61,645 nucleotides of DNA, taken from the NCBI RefSeq assembly GCF_022213065.1, contig NZ_JAKLJA010000040.1:1-61645 (forward strand). The letters are read 5' to 3'. The notes beneath the pieces were generated by a model. It made no database searches, was not told the DNA's origin, and was given only the letters and a program-made list of their open reading frames with translations. Shown here in pieces: positions 8,915-17,302 of this stretch (position 1 is the first letter of the stretch; the number at the start of each line of letters is the position of its first letter). The stretch comes from Paraburkholderia tagetis. Its GTDB lineage: Bacteria; Pseudomonadota; Gammaproteobacteria; Burkholderiales; Burkholderiaceae. Both the position numbers and the translations under genes were made by a program.

Positions 8915-9010
8915 AAATTTCCGCGCAGCGCGATCGGCAAGATGCTCAAGCGCACGTTGCGCGAGAGCTTCGTGCCTACCAAAGCGCCATTAGTGGATCG
9001 GCTCCAATAG
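8915..9010 (+). pseudogene. C-terminal remnant of an acyl-CoA ligase/AMP-binding enzyme
   Basis: The frame from 8915 to the TAG at 9008-9010 encodes 31 residues beginning KFPRSAIGKMLKRTLRE. This matches the terminal A10 motif of adenylate-forming ligases (PRSxxGKxLKRxLRE), including the catalytic lysine. Nothing upstream belongs to such an enzyme: the previous gene is complete and only 61 bases away. The rest of the gene has therefore been deleted. Confidence 0.62.
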
Positions 9011-9070
9011 CTGATCGCCGGGCACGCTTGCGCGGGCTTGCCGCCCGCGCTTCGCTGCGGCGAGCCGCGC

Positions 9071-10168
9071 TCAGAACATGTGACGAATGCCGATGCTCGC
9101 GCCCACCGTCGAGCCGGACACTTCGAAGAGCGCGTTGTTGATCGACAGGCCCGTGTCCATGTGCCCGTGGTTGTTCACATAGCCGACCTGCCCGTAGAGC
9201 GTCGTGCGCTTCGAGAGGAAGAACTGCACGCCGCTCGAGGCGAGGATCGAATGATTCGCGCCTTCGTTGCCGTCGCGTGTGTAATAGACGCCGGCGTTGA
9301 CGTCGAGGTAGGGCGTGACGAAGTAGCTGAGGCCGCCCGAGTAGACGCTGTTGTCGAACGAGTGGGCGACCTTGTAGAGCGCATACGAGGCCGAAATCGT
9401 GAGGCTGTTTTCGAAGCGATAGCTCGCGCCGATGGTGCGCCCTACGAACTCGACCGTGCTCGGAATGGGCGTGGTGGCCGCGCTGCCGCCCGCATTGCCG
9501 TCATAGAGCGCGGCGCTCAGCGTGAGACCGCCCAGGTGGTAGCGCAGGCTCGCGGAGTATTGGCGGCCCGCCTGGAAGTTGCCCGCGCTACCGCCGAACG
9601 AGAACATGCCCGACGCCTGCAGACCCGCGATTTCCGGCGACGTATAGGTGATCGCATTGCTGTTGAAGAGGCCCGTGACATAGACGTTGTTCACGTAGCT
9701 CACGAGCCCGCTGCCGAAATACGACATGCCGCGCGCATCGGTGTCGTAAAGCGAGAGGAAGAACGGCGAGTACTGGAGGCCGGCCTTGAGCGAACCGTAG
9801 GCGCTGTCCACGCCCACCCAGGCCTGGCGGCCGAACAGGTTGCCGTTCGAATTGGCGAACCGACCGTTCGCCACGCTGATGCCGCTTTCAAGCATGAAGA
9901 CCGCGCGCATGCCGCCGCCCAGATCCTCCGCGCCGCGCAGGCCGAAACTCGAACCTGTCATGCCGCTGTCGGTGAACGAGAACTGATGCCCCGCGTTCTG
10001 GCCGGTTTGCGTGTTCAGCGTATGGCTGGTGTAGAGCAGCGAGGCGTCGACGATGCCATAGAGCGTCACGCTGCTTTGCGCGTGGGCGGTGCCCGCAGCG
10101 CCCATCATTCCCGTGGCGGCCACTCCGGCGGCAAGCAGTGTTCTGCGTAGCATCTTGCGTTTTGACAT
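9071..10168 (-). CDS. outer-membrane general porin (Burkholderia/Bordetella type)
   Basis: 365 residues from ATG 10168, chosen over 10192 because AGGA lies seven bases upstream of it. Signal peptide with cleavage after AGTAHA; the mature protein starts QSSVTLYGIVDASLLYTS, the standard first strand of this trimeric porin family. Loop 3 features (FGRQAWVG) and the C-terminal IGIRHMF ending in Phe, needed for outer-membrane insertion, are present. It carries small hydrophilic solutes across the outer membrane. It faces the catabolic operon convergently, so a role in uptake of that substrate is possible but not shown. Confidence 0.92.
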   Translation of the reverse strand: MSKRKMLRRTLLAAGVAATGMMGAAGTAHAQSSVTLYGIVDASLLYTSHTLNTQTGQNAGHQFSFTDSGMTGSSFGLRGAEDLGGGMRAVFMLESGISVANGRFANSNGNLFGRQAWVGVDSAYGSLKAGLQYSPFFLSLYDTDARGMSYFGSGLVSYVNNVYVTGLFNSNAITYTSPEIAGLQASGMFSFGGSAGNFQAGRQYSASLRYHLGGLTLSAALYDGNAGGSAATTPIPSTVEFVGRTIGASYRFENSLTISASYALYKVAHSFDNSVYSGGLSYFVTPYLDVNAGVYYTRDGNEGANHSILASSGVQFFLSKRTTLYGQVGYVNNHGHMDTGLSINNALFEVSGSTVGASIGIRHMF

Positions 10169-10547
10169 TCTGGAATCCTGATTAAATGGCATGGCCTGGA
10201 AAAAAGCGGGATTCGCCCCTTCTTTCGTGGCGCGTCAGTTCACGCGGACATGGCGCAAGGGCGCCGTCCGTGCGGGTTGCAGAACTGGCCTCGCAGGGTG
10301 AGGCCAGCTTTGACGCGTCACTTGGACGTCGTTACGGGAGTTGCAGCAGTAAATCGGGAAAGGACGCCGTACCGGTGAGGCGGGCCGGGCGCGCGCAGGA
10401 ACGACGGCGCGCCGCGAGGCGGCTTCGGATTACAAGTTGATGCGGATGCTCGTTCACCGATTGCCGCTCCATGTACCAGATGGCATTGCAGGGTCGTCCG
10501 GGTGTCTGTCAGACAGTGATTATTTTTGTACGGTCGTGCGGAAAGTG
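10169..10547. other. non-coding gap upstream of the porin
   Basis: Holds the porin promoter region (minus strand) and the 3-prime side of the regulator gene. A clean hairpin, CTGGCCTC at 10285-10292 pairing with GAGGCCAG at 10300-10307, lies about 120 bases upstream of the porin start and could be a leader structure. A small dyad TGTCTG-T-CAGACA is at 10503-10515. No gene is convincing here. Confidence 0.45.
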
Positions 10548-11537
10548 TCACCCTGGGGGAAATACTCCTATGTCCTGGCGTCCACGGGCGTCCGCGCGCG
10601 CATCACGCCGCAGCGCCTGGGGCGGAACGCCGAACCCGCGCAGGAATGCTTCGCGCAGATGCCGCCGGTCACGAAATCCCGATTCCCTGGCAATGACTTC
10701 GAGTGGATGGCGGCTCTGCTCGATCATCAGCCGCGCCGCCTCCAGGCGCAGCCTTTCGATGGCCTTCGCTGGCGACTGGCCCGTCTCCAGTGCAAACACA
10801 CGGCTGAACTGGCGCGGACTCAGATGCACCGTCTCGGCCAGTTCCTCCACCGTGAGCGGGCGGGTCAGATTCTGGCTCGCGTAGTTCAGCGCACGCTGGA
10901 TGCGATCGGACTTTGGCGCGAGTTCCAGCATTTCCGAATGCTGCGACTGACCACCCGCCCGGCGCTGATGCATGACCAGTTTGTGCGCCACCGATCGGGC
11001 CGTTTCCGCACCGAGGTCCTTTTCCACCATCGCAAGTGCCAGGTCGAGGCCTGCCGTCATGCCCGCAGACGTCCAGACCGGGCCGTCGACGATATAGATC
11101 CGGTCGGCCTCGACGCGAATGTCCGGATAGCGCTTCTGCATCTCGCTGCTGTACGCCCAGTGTGTCGTGGCTCGGCGCTGCGCCAGCAGACCCGCCTGCG
11201 CCAGCACGAATGCCCCCGTACAGACCCCGGCGATACGCCGAGCGCGGGTAGCTGCCCGGCGCAGGAACGCAAGAACGTCCCTCGGCGCCGGCGAGGCGAG
11301 CGGGTCGTTGACGCCCGCAACGATCCACGTGTCCACGTCGATGCGCCCGCGTAGCGACCGCGTGCCGACCGCCAGGCCGAGCGACGAGCGCACCTCGCCA
11401 CCGGCTGCCGAGTAGTTCTCCAGCCTGTAAAACGTTTCGCCCACAACGATGTTTGCATACTCGAATACGGACTGTGGCGCGAGCGCCATGACCTGAAAGC
11501 CGTCTCCGAGCAGGAAGCCGATCCGGTGCATGTCCAT
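10548..11537 (-). CDS. GlxA-type AraC-family transcription regulator
   Basis: 329 residues, ATG 11537. Two domains: an N-terminal DJ-1/PfpI-like sensor fold (about residues 1-185, with GVCTGAFVLAQAGLL where PfpI proteins carry the nucleophile-elbow Cys) and a C-terminal AraC HTH pair (about 215-320; LTVEELAETVHLSPRQFSRVF and a second helix pair ending GVPP). It is divergent from the SDR gene with 113 bp between starts, which suggests it controls that gene. Inducer unknown. Confidence 0.88.
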   Translation of the reverse strand: MDMHRIGFLLGDGFQVMALAPQSVFEYANIVVGETFYRLENYSAAGGEVRSSLGLAVGTRSLRGRIDVDTWIVAGVNDPLASPAPRDVLAFLRRAATRARRIAGVCTGAFVLAQAGLLAQRRATTHWAYSSEMQKRYPDIRVEADRIYIVDGPVWTSAGMTAGLDLALAMVEKDLGAETARSVAHKLVMHQRRAGGQSQHSEMLELAPKSDRIQRALNYASQNLTRPLTVEELAETVHLSPRQFSRVFALETGQSPAKAIERLRLEAARLMIEQSRHPLEVIARESGFRDRRHLREAFLRGFGVPPQALRRDARADARGRQDIGVFPPG

Positions 11538-11650
11538 TCTCCGTCAAGCGATGTCCTGAATCATACACATCTACGTCATTCACGTCATGGCCGGTCGAAT
11601 CCAGAATGGACACACGCAAACCCCTTCAATCTTCATAACGGAGTGACATC
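11538..11650. promoter_or_regulatory. divergent promoter region with ACGTCAT direct repeats
   Basis: Between the GlxA-type regulator and the SDR gene, ACGTCAT occurs at 11573-11579 and again at 11582-11588. Closely spaced direct repeats are the usual target form for AraC-family activators. The assignment rests only on form and position. Confidence 0.35.
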
Positions 11651-12451
11651 ATGGTTCAGGCACATCAAGGTACGGCTCTCATCACCGGCGCTTCCTCGGG
11701 CATCGGCGCAATCTACGCCGAGCGTCTCGCACGCCGGGGATACGATCTGATTCTGGTCGCGCGCAATCGCGACCGGTTGATGGACCTGGCCCACCGCATC
11801 ACGGAGGAGACGCGCCAGAATGTCGAGATCATCGATGCGGATCTCAACGACCGCGCTGCGCTGGCCGGTGTCGAGAGGAAGCTCAGGGAGGATGCGAGCA
11901 TTACCCTGCTGGTCAACAATGCGGGCGTGGGCACCCACACGCCGCTGCTCGATAGCGATGTGGATGCAATGACGCGTCTGATCGATCTGAACGTCATCGC
12001 ACTCACCCGCCTGACGTATGCCGCCATCCCTGGCTTCGTCGCGCGCGGGAAGGGTGCCGTCATCAATATCTCGTCCATCGTCGCGATTTCGCCGGAGACG
12101 CTTAACGGCGTCTACGGTGGCAGCAAGGCCTTCGTGCTCGCCTTCAGCCAGTCGCTGCATCACGAGCTTGCCGGCAAGGGTGTGCAGGTGCAGGCCGTGC
12201 TGCCCGGAGCAACCGCCACCGACTTCTGGCAGACCGGCGGACTACCGCTCGAGCACTTGCCCGAGGGCATCGTCATGTCGGCTTCTGACATGGTCGAGGC
12301 AGCCCTGACGGGCTTCGACCGACGCGAACTCGTGACGATCCCGTCACTGCATGCCGGCGAAGAGTGGGACGCCTACGAATCCGCGCGCCGCACGATGGCC
12401 CCGCACTTGTCGACGGATACTCCCGCGCCGCGCTATAGCAAGGCGCGCTAG
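11651..12451 (+). CDS. short-chain dehydrogenase/reductase
   Basis: 266 residues, ATG 11651, with CGGAG upstream. Classical SDR: cofactor motif TGASSGIG at about residues 13-20, NNAG at about 88-91, catalytic Ser in INISSIV and YxxxK as YGGSK. The basic residues after the first strand (ARNRDR) favour NADP(H). It is probably the target of the divergent GlxA-type regulator. Substrate cannot be told from sequence. Confidence 0.88.
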   Translation: MVQAHQGTALITGASSGIGAIYAERLARRGYDLILVARNRDRLMDLAHRITEETRQNVEIIDADLNDRAALAGVERKLREDASITLLVNNAGVGTHTPLLDSDVDAMTRLIDLNVIALTRLTYAAIPGFVARGKGAVINISSIVAISPETLNGVYGGSKAFVLAFSQSLHHELAGKGVQVQAVLPGATATDFWQTGGLPLEHLPEGIVMSASDMVEAALTGFDRRELVTIPSLHAGEEWDAYESARRTMAPHLSTDTPAPRYSKAR

Positions 12452-12723
12452 GCCCCGCTAAGTCCCGGGCATCGGCAGGACCGGTCTGCCATCGGCTGGT
12501 TATATGCAGTCGCATCCGTTATCCGCATCGAAAGCATCGAAACGGGCTGCGGGTTGCCAACCCGCTTGCCAACCACGACTCCGCGCCTATACTTAACGTC
12601 GCCTGAATGGCGCACGCCCAGGCCCCACGCTGCACGCCGACAACAACCACGACGTCAATCGACAACACGGCACGCGATTCACGTTTTGCAATCGCAGTTC
12701 TTACATAACAGGTGGGGCCTCTT

Positions 12724-13791
12724 ATGCCAGATCGTGCATTTGGCGCAGTGATTTCATCGTTGCTCGTGGCCGGTGTGGCCGTTGCACCCGCCATCGCGCA
12801 TGCCGAAGACAGCTTCGCGCCGGACGACGGCGCGTCGCATGGCCGTCCGGTCAAGGTGATGATCGTTTCGATGTTCGGTCCGGAAGGCCAGGTGTGGCTC
12901 GATCATCTCGGGCCGTGGGAGGACATCTCCGTCGCGGGTCTGTCTCCTGACTACCCGGCCGTGCATTGCAATCGCCAGGACGTCTGCGTGATGACGACGG
13001 GCATGGGGCACGCGAATGCAGCCGCGTCGATCATGGCGCTGACGTTCTCGCCGCGTTTCGACTTGCGTCGCACCTACTTCATGGTGGCGGGCATTGCCGG
13101 TATCGACCCGCTTCAGGGGACCGTCGGTTCCGCTGCCTGGGCGAACTGGCTCGTCGACTTCGGCATTCAGTGGGAAATCGATGGGCGCGAAATTCCACCG
13201 GGCTGGAACACCGGCTATCTCGGCATCAACACGACGAACCCGACGCAGAAGCCGCCGCTCGACTATCGCACCGAAGTGTTCCAGCTCAATCCGGCGCTCA
13301 CGGACGCGGCATTCGCGCTGTCGCGCAACGTGACGCTGAGCGACGATCCACAGGCGCAGGCGGCCCGCGCCAAATACAGCTATGCGCCCGCGAACCGTCC
13401 GCCGACCGTGATCCAGTGCGACACGCTGGCGGGCGATACCTGGTGGTCCGGCACCGACATCGGCGAGCGCGCGCGGCAATGGACCAAAATCCTGACCGAT
13501 GGCAAGGGCACCTATTGCACGACGCAGCAGGAAGACAACGCCACTTTCGAGGCGCTGACACGCGCGGCGAGCGTGCATCGCGTCGACCTGAACCGTGTCG
13601 CGGTGCTGCGCGCCGGCTCGGACTTCGACCGGCCCTACGCGGGTCAATCGAGCGCGGACAATCTGCTCAACTATGCGTCACAGGGCGGCTTCACGATCGC
13701 GATCGGCAATCTGTTCCTCGCGGGCAATCCGCTCGTGCAGGAAATCGTCAAGCATTGGGGCGAGTGGCGTGACGGCGTACCGAAGCGTTAG
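12724..13791 (+). CDS. purine nucleoside permease (NUP family)
   Basis: 355 residues from ATG 12724, with AGGTGGGG as a well-spaced ribosome site; a GTG 12 bases earlier is possible. Signal peptide ends near IAHA|EDS. Matches the NUP family: VKVMIVSMFGPEGQVW, CVMTTGMGHANAAAS, YFMVAGIAGIDP and WWSGTDIGERA. Members related to fungal nucleoside transporters have a phosphorylase-like fold, so a periplasmic nucleoside-binding or processing role is as likely as transport. The 272-bp gap before it carries a 7-bp hairpin at 12549-12565 and a TATACT box near 12590. It converges on the exporter gene downstream. Confidence 0.82.
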   Translation: MPDRAFGAVISSLLVAGVAVAPAIAHAEDSFAPDDGASHGRPVKVMIVSMFGPEGQVWLDHLGPWEDISVAGLSPDYPAVHCNRQDVCVMTTGMGHANAAASIMALTFSPRFDLRRTYFMVAGIAGIDPLQGTVGSAAWANWLVDFGIQWEIDGREIPPGWNTGYLGINTTNPTQKPPLDYRTEVFQLNPALTDAAFALSRNVTLSDDPQAQAARAKYSYAPANRPPTVIQCDTLAGDTWWSGTDIGERARQWTKILTDGKGTYCTTQQEDNATFEALTRAASVHRVDLNRVAVLRAGSDFDRPYAGQSSADNLLNYASQGGFTIAIGNLFLAGNPLVQEIVKHWGEWRDGVPKR

Positions 13792-13810
13792 CGGGCTACG
13801 CGGCAGGAGA

Positions 13811-14872
13811 CTAATGCCGGTGCCGATGATGGATATCCGGGAAGTGCGCGTGCGAATGCGTGATGGGGAGGTGCACGTGCGGATGCGTGTGCGGCTCATC
13901 ACCTTCGTACGGGAAGTCGTGCGCATGCTGATGATGCTCGTCGTGCCGGTGCCGATGCGTGTGCTCCAGCCTTTCATGGCTATGCTCGTGCTCGTGCCGT
14001 TCGCGCACGTGCAGCCAGATTCCCAGCGCCATCAACGCGGCGGCGATCCAGAAGGTCGCGGGCGGCATCTCCGGCCAGATCAGTAGCGATAGCGCGACGC
14101 CGAACAGCGGCGCGACCGAGAAATAGGCGCCGGTTCGCGCGGTGCCGAGATGGCGCAGCGCGATGACGAACAGCACGAGACTGATGCCGTAGCCGCCAAG
14201 GCCCGTCAGCATGGCGGCCGCCGTTGTCGTGAGGGCGGGCAGCGTGGCGCCGGTCGCGACCGCGATGGCGATATTGACCGGACCGGCGATCAAACCTTTC
14301 AGACAGGCAATGACCATCGCGTCATTCGCCGAGACCTTGCGCGTGAGATTGTTGTCGATCGCCCAGCACAGGCATGCGCCAATGATGAGCAGTGCGCCCA
14401 CCGGCAACCCCGCCCCGCCGGATTGCCACGACAGCAAGACGCCACCCGCAACAATCACCACCATCCCAAGGAACACCTGCAGGTCGACGTTCTCGCGAAA
14501 GACGATCCACGCGATGACGGCCGTCAGCACGCCCTCGAGATTGAGTAGCAGTGCGCTCGTGGCAGCGGGCGTGCTCGACAGGCCGAGCATCAGCAGCGCC
14601 GGCCCGGCGACGCCGCCCGCCGCAATCGCACCAGCGAGCCAGGGAATTTCGGCCTTTTTCAGTCGATGGCCAGCGTCCGTATGCGCAGCCGGCTGCCCCA
14701 GCCGGCGAACGACGATGCCCAGACCGAGGCCGATACCGCTGCCGAGATAGAACAGCCCGGCCACCATGAATGGCGACATCGAGCCGAGCAATGCCTTGGC
14801 CAGAGGCGTGGCGGCGCCGAACAGCGCGGCAGCAGTCAGGGCGATGACGATCGCATTGATTCTCGAGTTCAT
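13811..14872 (-). CDS. EamA/DMT-family exporter with histidine-rich cytosolic tail
   Basis: 353 residues, ATG 14872. About ten transmembrane helices in two EamA halves fill residues 1-285. The last ~66 residues form a striking tail with about 24 histidines, including HEHEHSHERLEHTHRHRHDE and IHHRHRH. Such tails bind Ni, Co or Zn in metal transporters and chaperones. The gene is divergent from chrB with 158 bp between starts, so it may be part of the chromate/metal response. DMT proteins export many metabolites; metal export is inferred from the tail and the neighbours. Confidence 0.83.
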   Translation of the reverse strand: MNSRINAIVIALTAAALFGAATPLAKALLGSMSPFMVAGLFYLGSGIGLGLGIVVRRLGQPAAHTDAGHRLKKAEIPWLAGAIAAGGVAGPALLMLGLSSTPAATSALLLNLEGVLTAVIAWIVFRENVDLQVFLGMVVIVAGGVLLSWQSGGAGLPVGALLIIGACLCWAIDNNLTRKVSANDAMVIACLKGLIAGPVNIAIAVATGATLPALTTTAAAMLTGLGGYGISLVLFVIALRHLGTARTGAYFSVAPLFGVALSLLIWPEMPPATFWIAAALMALGIWLHVRERHEHEHSHERLEHTHRHRHDEHHQHAHDFPYEGDEPHTHPHVHLPITHSHAHFPDIHHRHRH

Positions 14873-14950
14873 GTATTCGGGAGCAGCGTTGATGACGCAC
14901 TTCGCGGGGGTTGAGCCGCCAGTTTACCGAACGGCCTTGACGGTTCTCCG

Positions 14951-14973
14951 CGATCGTTCGCCCGCAACGATCG
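14951..14973. promoter_or_regulatory. 8-bp inverted repeat between the EamA gene and chrB
   Basis: CGATCGTT (14951-14958) and AACGATCG (14966-14973) are perfect complements over seven bases, about 60 bp before the chrB start and 80 bp before the EamA gene start. The position and dyad symmetry suit an operator shared by both transcripts, possibly bound by ChrB itself, which regulates chromate operons in other proteobacteria. Confidence 0.5.
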
Positions 14974-15030
14974 GAATGCGATAAAAAAGTTAACTTGTAG
15001 AGATCATAACGAGTGAGTAGGATTCACTAC

Positions 15031-16008
15031 ATGGATACTATTTCGACATGGTCGGTCTTCGTTCTGACCCTGCCCACGGAAAACGCGACGGCCCGCATGC
15101 GCTTCTGGCGCGCGCTCAAGGCAAAGGGCTGCGCGGTGTTGCGCGACGGCATCTACTTGCTGCCCTACACGGAGGCGCGCGAGGCGATGCTGCGCGAACT
15201 CGCGGGTGCGATCGCCGACAGCGGCGGCACCGCCCATCTGCTACGCGCGCCAAGCCTCGATGTGTCGCAGGAACGGGAATTCCGCGCGCTGTTCGATCGC
15301 AGCGAGGATTACGCCACCTTCACCCAGGCGCTCACGGAAGCCCGCAAGACGCTGGCCGGGCAGTCCGCCACGGAACTGGCGCGTCTGCTGCGCCGGCAAC
15401 GCAAGGATTTCGACGCCATCCGCGGGATCGACTTCTTTCCGGGCGACGCCGCCACCCGCGCCGAAGTCGCCTTGCAGGATTTCATCGCGCTCGTCGACAC
15501 CGTACTGTCGCCGGGTGAGCCGCACGCGGCAGAGCGCGCGATCCGCCTGCTCGCCATCGACGAGTATCAAGGGCGCACCTGGGCAACGCGTCAGCGCATG
15601 TGGGTCGATCGCGTCGCCAGTGCCTGGCTGATTCGCCGCTTCATCGACGCGCGTGCGCGCTTCATCTGGCTCGCTTCGCCCGCGGACTGTCCACGTGACG
15701 CGCTCGGCTTCGATTTCGACGGTGCCGCGTTCACCCATGTCGGCGAGCGCGTGACGTTCGAGGTCTTGCTCGCGAGTTTCGGGCTCGACACGGATCCTGC
15801 GTTGATGCGGCTTGGCGAGATCGTGCATGCGCTCGACGTGGGCGGGAGCGCCGCGCCCGAGACGGTCGGCTTCGAGGCCGTGATGTCGGGCACGCGCCAA
15901 CGCGTGGATAACGACGATCAGTTGCTGGAACAGATGGGCGTGGTACTTGACTCGCTCCATGCGCACTTCGCATCGAACGGGAAGAACGATGCGGGAGGAC
16001 GGTCATGA
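15031..16008 (+). CDS. chrB: chromate resistance regulator ChrB
   Basis: 325 residues from ATG 15031 (AGGA nine bases upstream); a GTG at 15013 is an alternative. N-terminal ChrB domain: WSVFVLTLPTENATARMRFWRALKAKG is typical, with DGIYLLPY following. The C-terminal half is the ChrB/ChrC-like domain (WVDRVASAWLIRRFIDARA). ChrB proteins sense chromate and control chrA. The last four bases overlap chrA, so the two are translationally coupled. Confidence 0.9.
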   Translation: MDTISTWSVFVLTLPTENATARMRFWRALKAKGCAVLRDGIYLLPYTEAREAMLRELAGAIADSGGTAHLLRAPSLDVSQEREFRALFDRSEDYATFTQALTEARKTLAGQSATELARLLRRQRKDFDAIRGIDFFPGDAATRAEVALQDFIALVDTVLSPGEPHAAERAIRLLAIDEYQGRTWATRQRMWVDRVASAWLIRRFIDARARFIWLASPADCPRDALGFDFDGAAFTHVGERVTFEVLLASFGLDTDPALMRLGEIVHALDVGGSAAPETVGFEAVMSGTRQRVDNDDQLLEQMGVVLDSLHAHFASNGKNDAGGRS

Positions 16009-17183
16009 CCACGACTATCGCCACGAACAAGCCGACCTACTCGCTGGGTCAACTGGTCGGATACATGCTGCGGCTCGGCGCGTTCGGCTTCGGTGGCCCG
16101 GTCGCGCTCGCCGGCTATATGCGCCGCGATCTCGTCGAGAAGCACGGCTGGATTACGGAAGCCGACTACAAGGAAGGACTCACGCTGGCGCAGCTCGCGC
16201 CGGGGCCGATGGCCGCCCAGCTCGCGATCTATCTCGGCTTCGTCCATTACCGGATTCTCGGTGCAACGCTCGTCGGCTTCGCTTTCGTGCTGCCGTCGTT
16301 CCTGATGGTCGTCGCCCTCGGCTTCGCGTATGCGCACTTTGGTGGGCTGTCGTGGATGCAGGCCGTGTTCTATGGCGTCGGTGCGGCCGTGGTCGGCATC
16401 ATCGCAATGAGCGCGTACAAGCTCACGACGAAGACCGTTGGCAACGACAAGCTGCTCTGGGTGATCTTTCTGACGCTTGCGGCAGTGACCTTCATCACCG
16501 AATCGGAAATTGCGTGGCTCTTCATCGTCGCCGGTCTGATCGGCTGGTTGTGGCGCGCGCCACCCAAATGGCTGCACAAGAGCGGGTTGAACGCACTCGC
16601 CGGCGCCAACCTGCCGGCGGCAAGCGGCCTGCTGAGCGGCATCGATCTGCCGCAACTCGCACAGATTGGCGTGTTTTTCGCCAAAGCGGGCGCGTTCGTG
16701 TTTGGATCAGGACTCGCGATCGTGCCGTTCCTGTACGGCGGCGTCGTGACTGAACACCACTGGCTGAACGACAAGCAGTTCGTCGACGCGGTTGCCGTCG
16801 CGATGATCACACCAGGGCCGGTCGTGATCACGGTCGGCTTCATCGGCTATCTCGTGGCGGGTTTTCCGGGGGCGCTCGTTGCCGCGCTCGGCACGTTCCT
16901 GCCGTGCTATCTGTTCACCATCATCCCCGCGCCTTACGTGAAGAAGTACGGCCACCGGCCTGACGTCAAGGCGTTCGTCAACGGCATCACGGCGGCGGCC
17001 GTGGGTGCGATCACGGGGTCCGTGCTGGTCATTGCGAAGCGCTCGATCGTCGATATCCCGACCGCGCTTGTCGCGCTCGTGACGATTGCGCTGCTGTGGC
17101 GCTTCAAGAAGCTGCAGGAGCCAGTAATCGTCATGGCGGCAGCACTCTTCGGGTTGGTGGCTTTCCCGTTACTCCACCATTGA
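16005..17183 (+). CDS. chrA: chromate transporter ChrA (long, two-domain form)
   Basis: 392 residues, ATG 16005 inside ATGA of chrB. Two homologous CHR halves: the first has GAFGFGGPVALAGYM and LAQLAPGPMAAQLAIYLG, the second GAFVFGSGLAIVPFLYGGVV and MITPGPVVITVGFIGY. About ten or more membrane helices. The protein expels chromate from the cytoplasm. It is followed by a ChrB-like scrap and an MFS gene that probably extend the same transcript. Confidence 0.94.
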   Translation: MTTTIATNKPTYSLGQLVGYMLRLGAFGFGGPVALAGYMRRDLVEKHGWITEADYKEGLTLAQLAPGPMAAQLAIYLGFVHYRILGATLVGFAFVLPSFLMVVALGFAYAHFGGLSWMQAVFYGVGAAVVGIIAMSAYKLTTKTVGNDKLLWVIFLTLAAVTFITESEIAWLFIVAGLIGWLWRAPPKWLHKSGLNALAGANLPAASGLLSGIDLPQLAQIGVFFAKAGAFVFGSGLAIVPFLYGGVVTEHHWLNDKQFVDAVAVAMITPGPVVITVGFIGYLVAGFPGALVAALGTFLPCYLFTIIPAPYVKKYGHRPDVKAFVNGITAAAVGAITGSVLVIAKRSIVDIPTALVALVTIALLWRFKKLQEPVIVMAAALFGLVAFPLLHH

Positions 17184-17236
17184 CTCGCATTTCTGGGCGT
17201 ACTGGATTTTCCGTGCATTCGGACAGGAGAATCGCC

Positions 17237-17302
17237 ATGAAATGGATTACACACGACGGCGAACGCTTCGATGCGTTTCCCCAGTGCGATGCATATGCCT
17301 AG
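17237..17302 (+). pseudogene. N-terminal scrap of a second ChrB C-domain-like protein
   Basis: An ATG at 17237 with an excellent ribosome site (GGACAGGAGA) opens a 21-residue frame beginning MKWITHDGERFD, then ends at TAG 17300-17302. Small stand-alone ChrB C-domain proteins often start MKWVT..., then continue into a CPWLIRRFID segment, which is absent. This looks like the 5-prime end of such a gene left after a deletion that joined it to the MFS gene, whose start it overlaps. A leader peptide is the alternative. Confidence 0.45.

Noticed and set aside
9030..9050. GCGCGGGC/GCCCGCGC hairpin after the porin
   Set aside because: Strong stem but no T-run on the porin strand, so I did not call a terminator.
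10503..10515. TGTCTG-T-CAGACA dyad
   Set aside because: Small and at the 3-prime side of a gene; no promoter context to support an operator.
12549..12565. GCGGGTT-GCC-AACCCGC hairpin as terminator of the SDR gene
   Set aside because: About 100 bp from the stop and not followed by a T-run.
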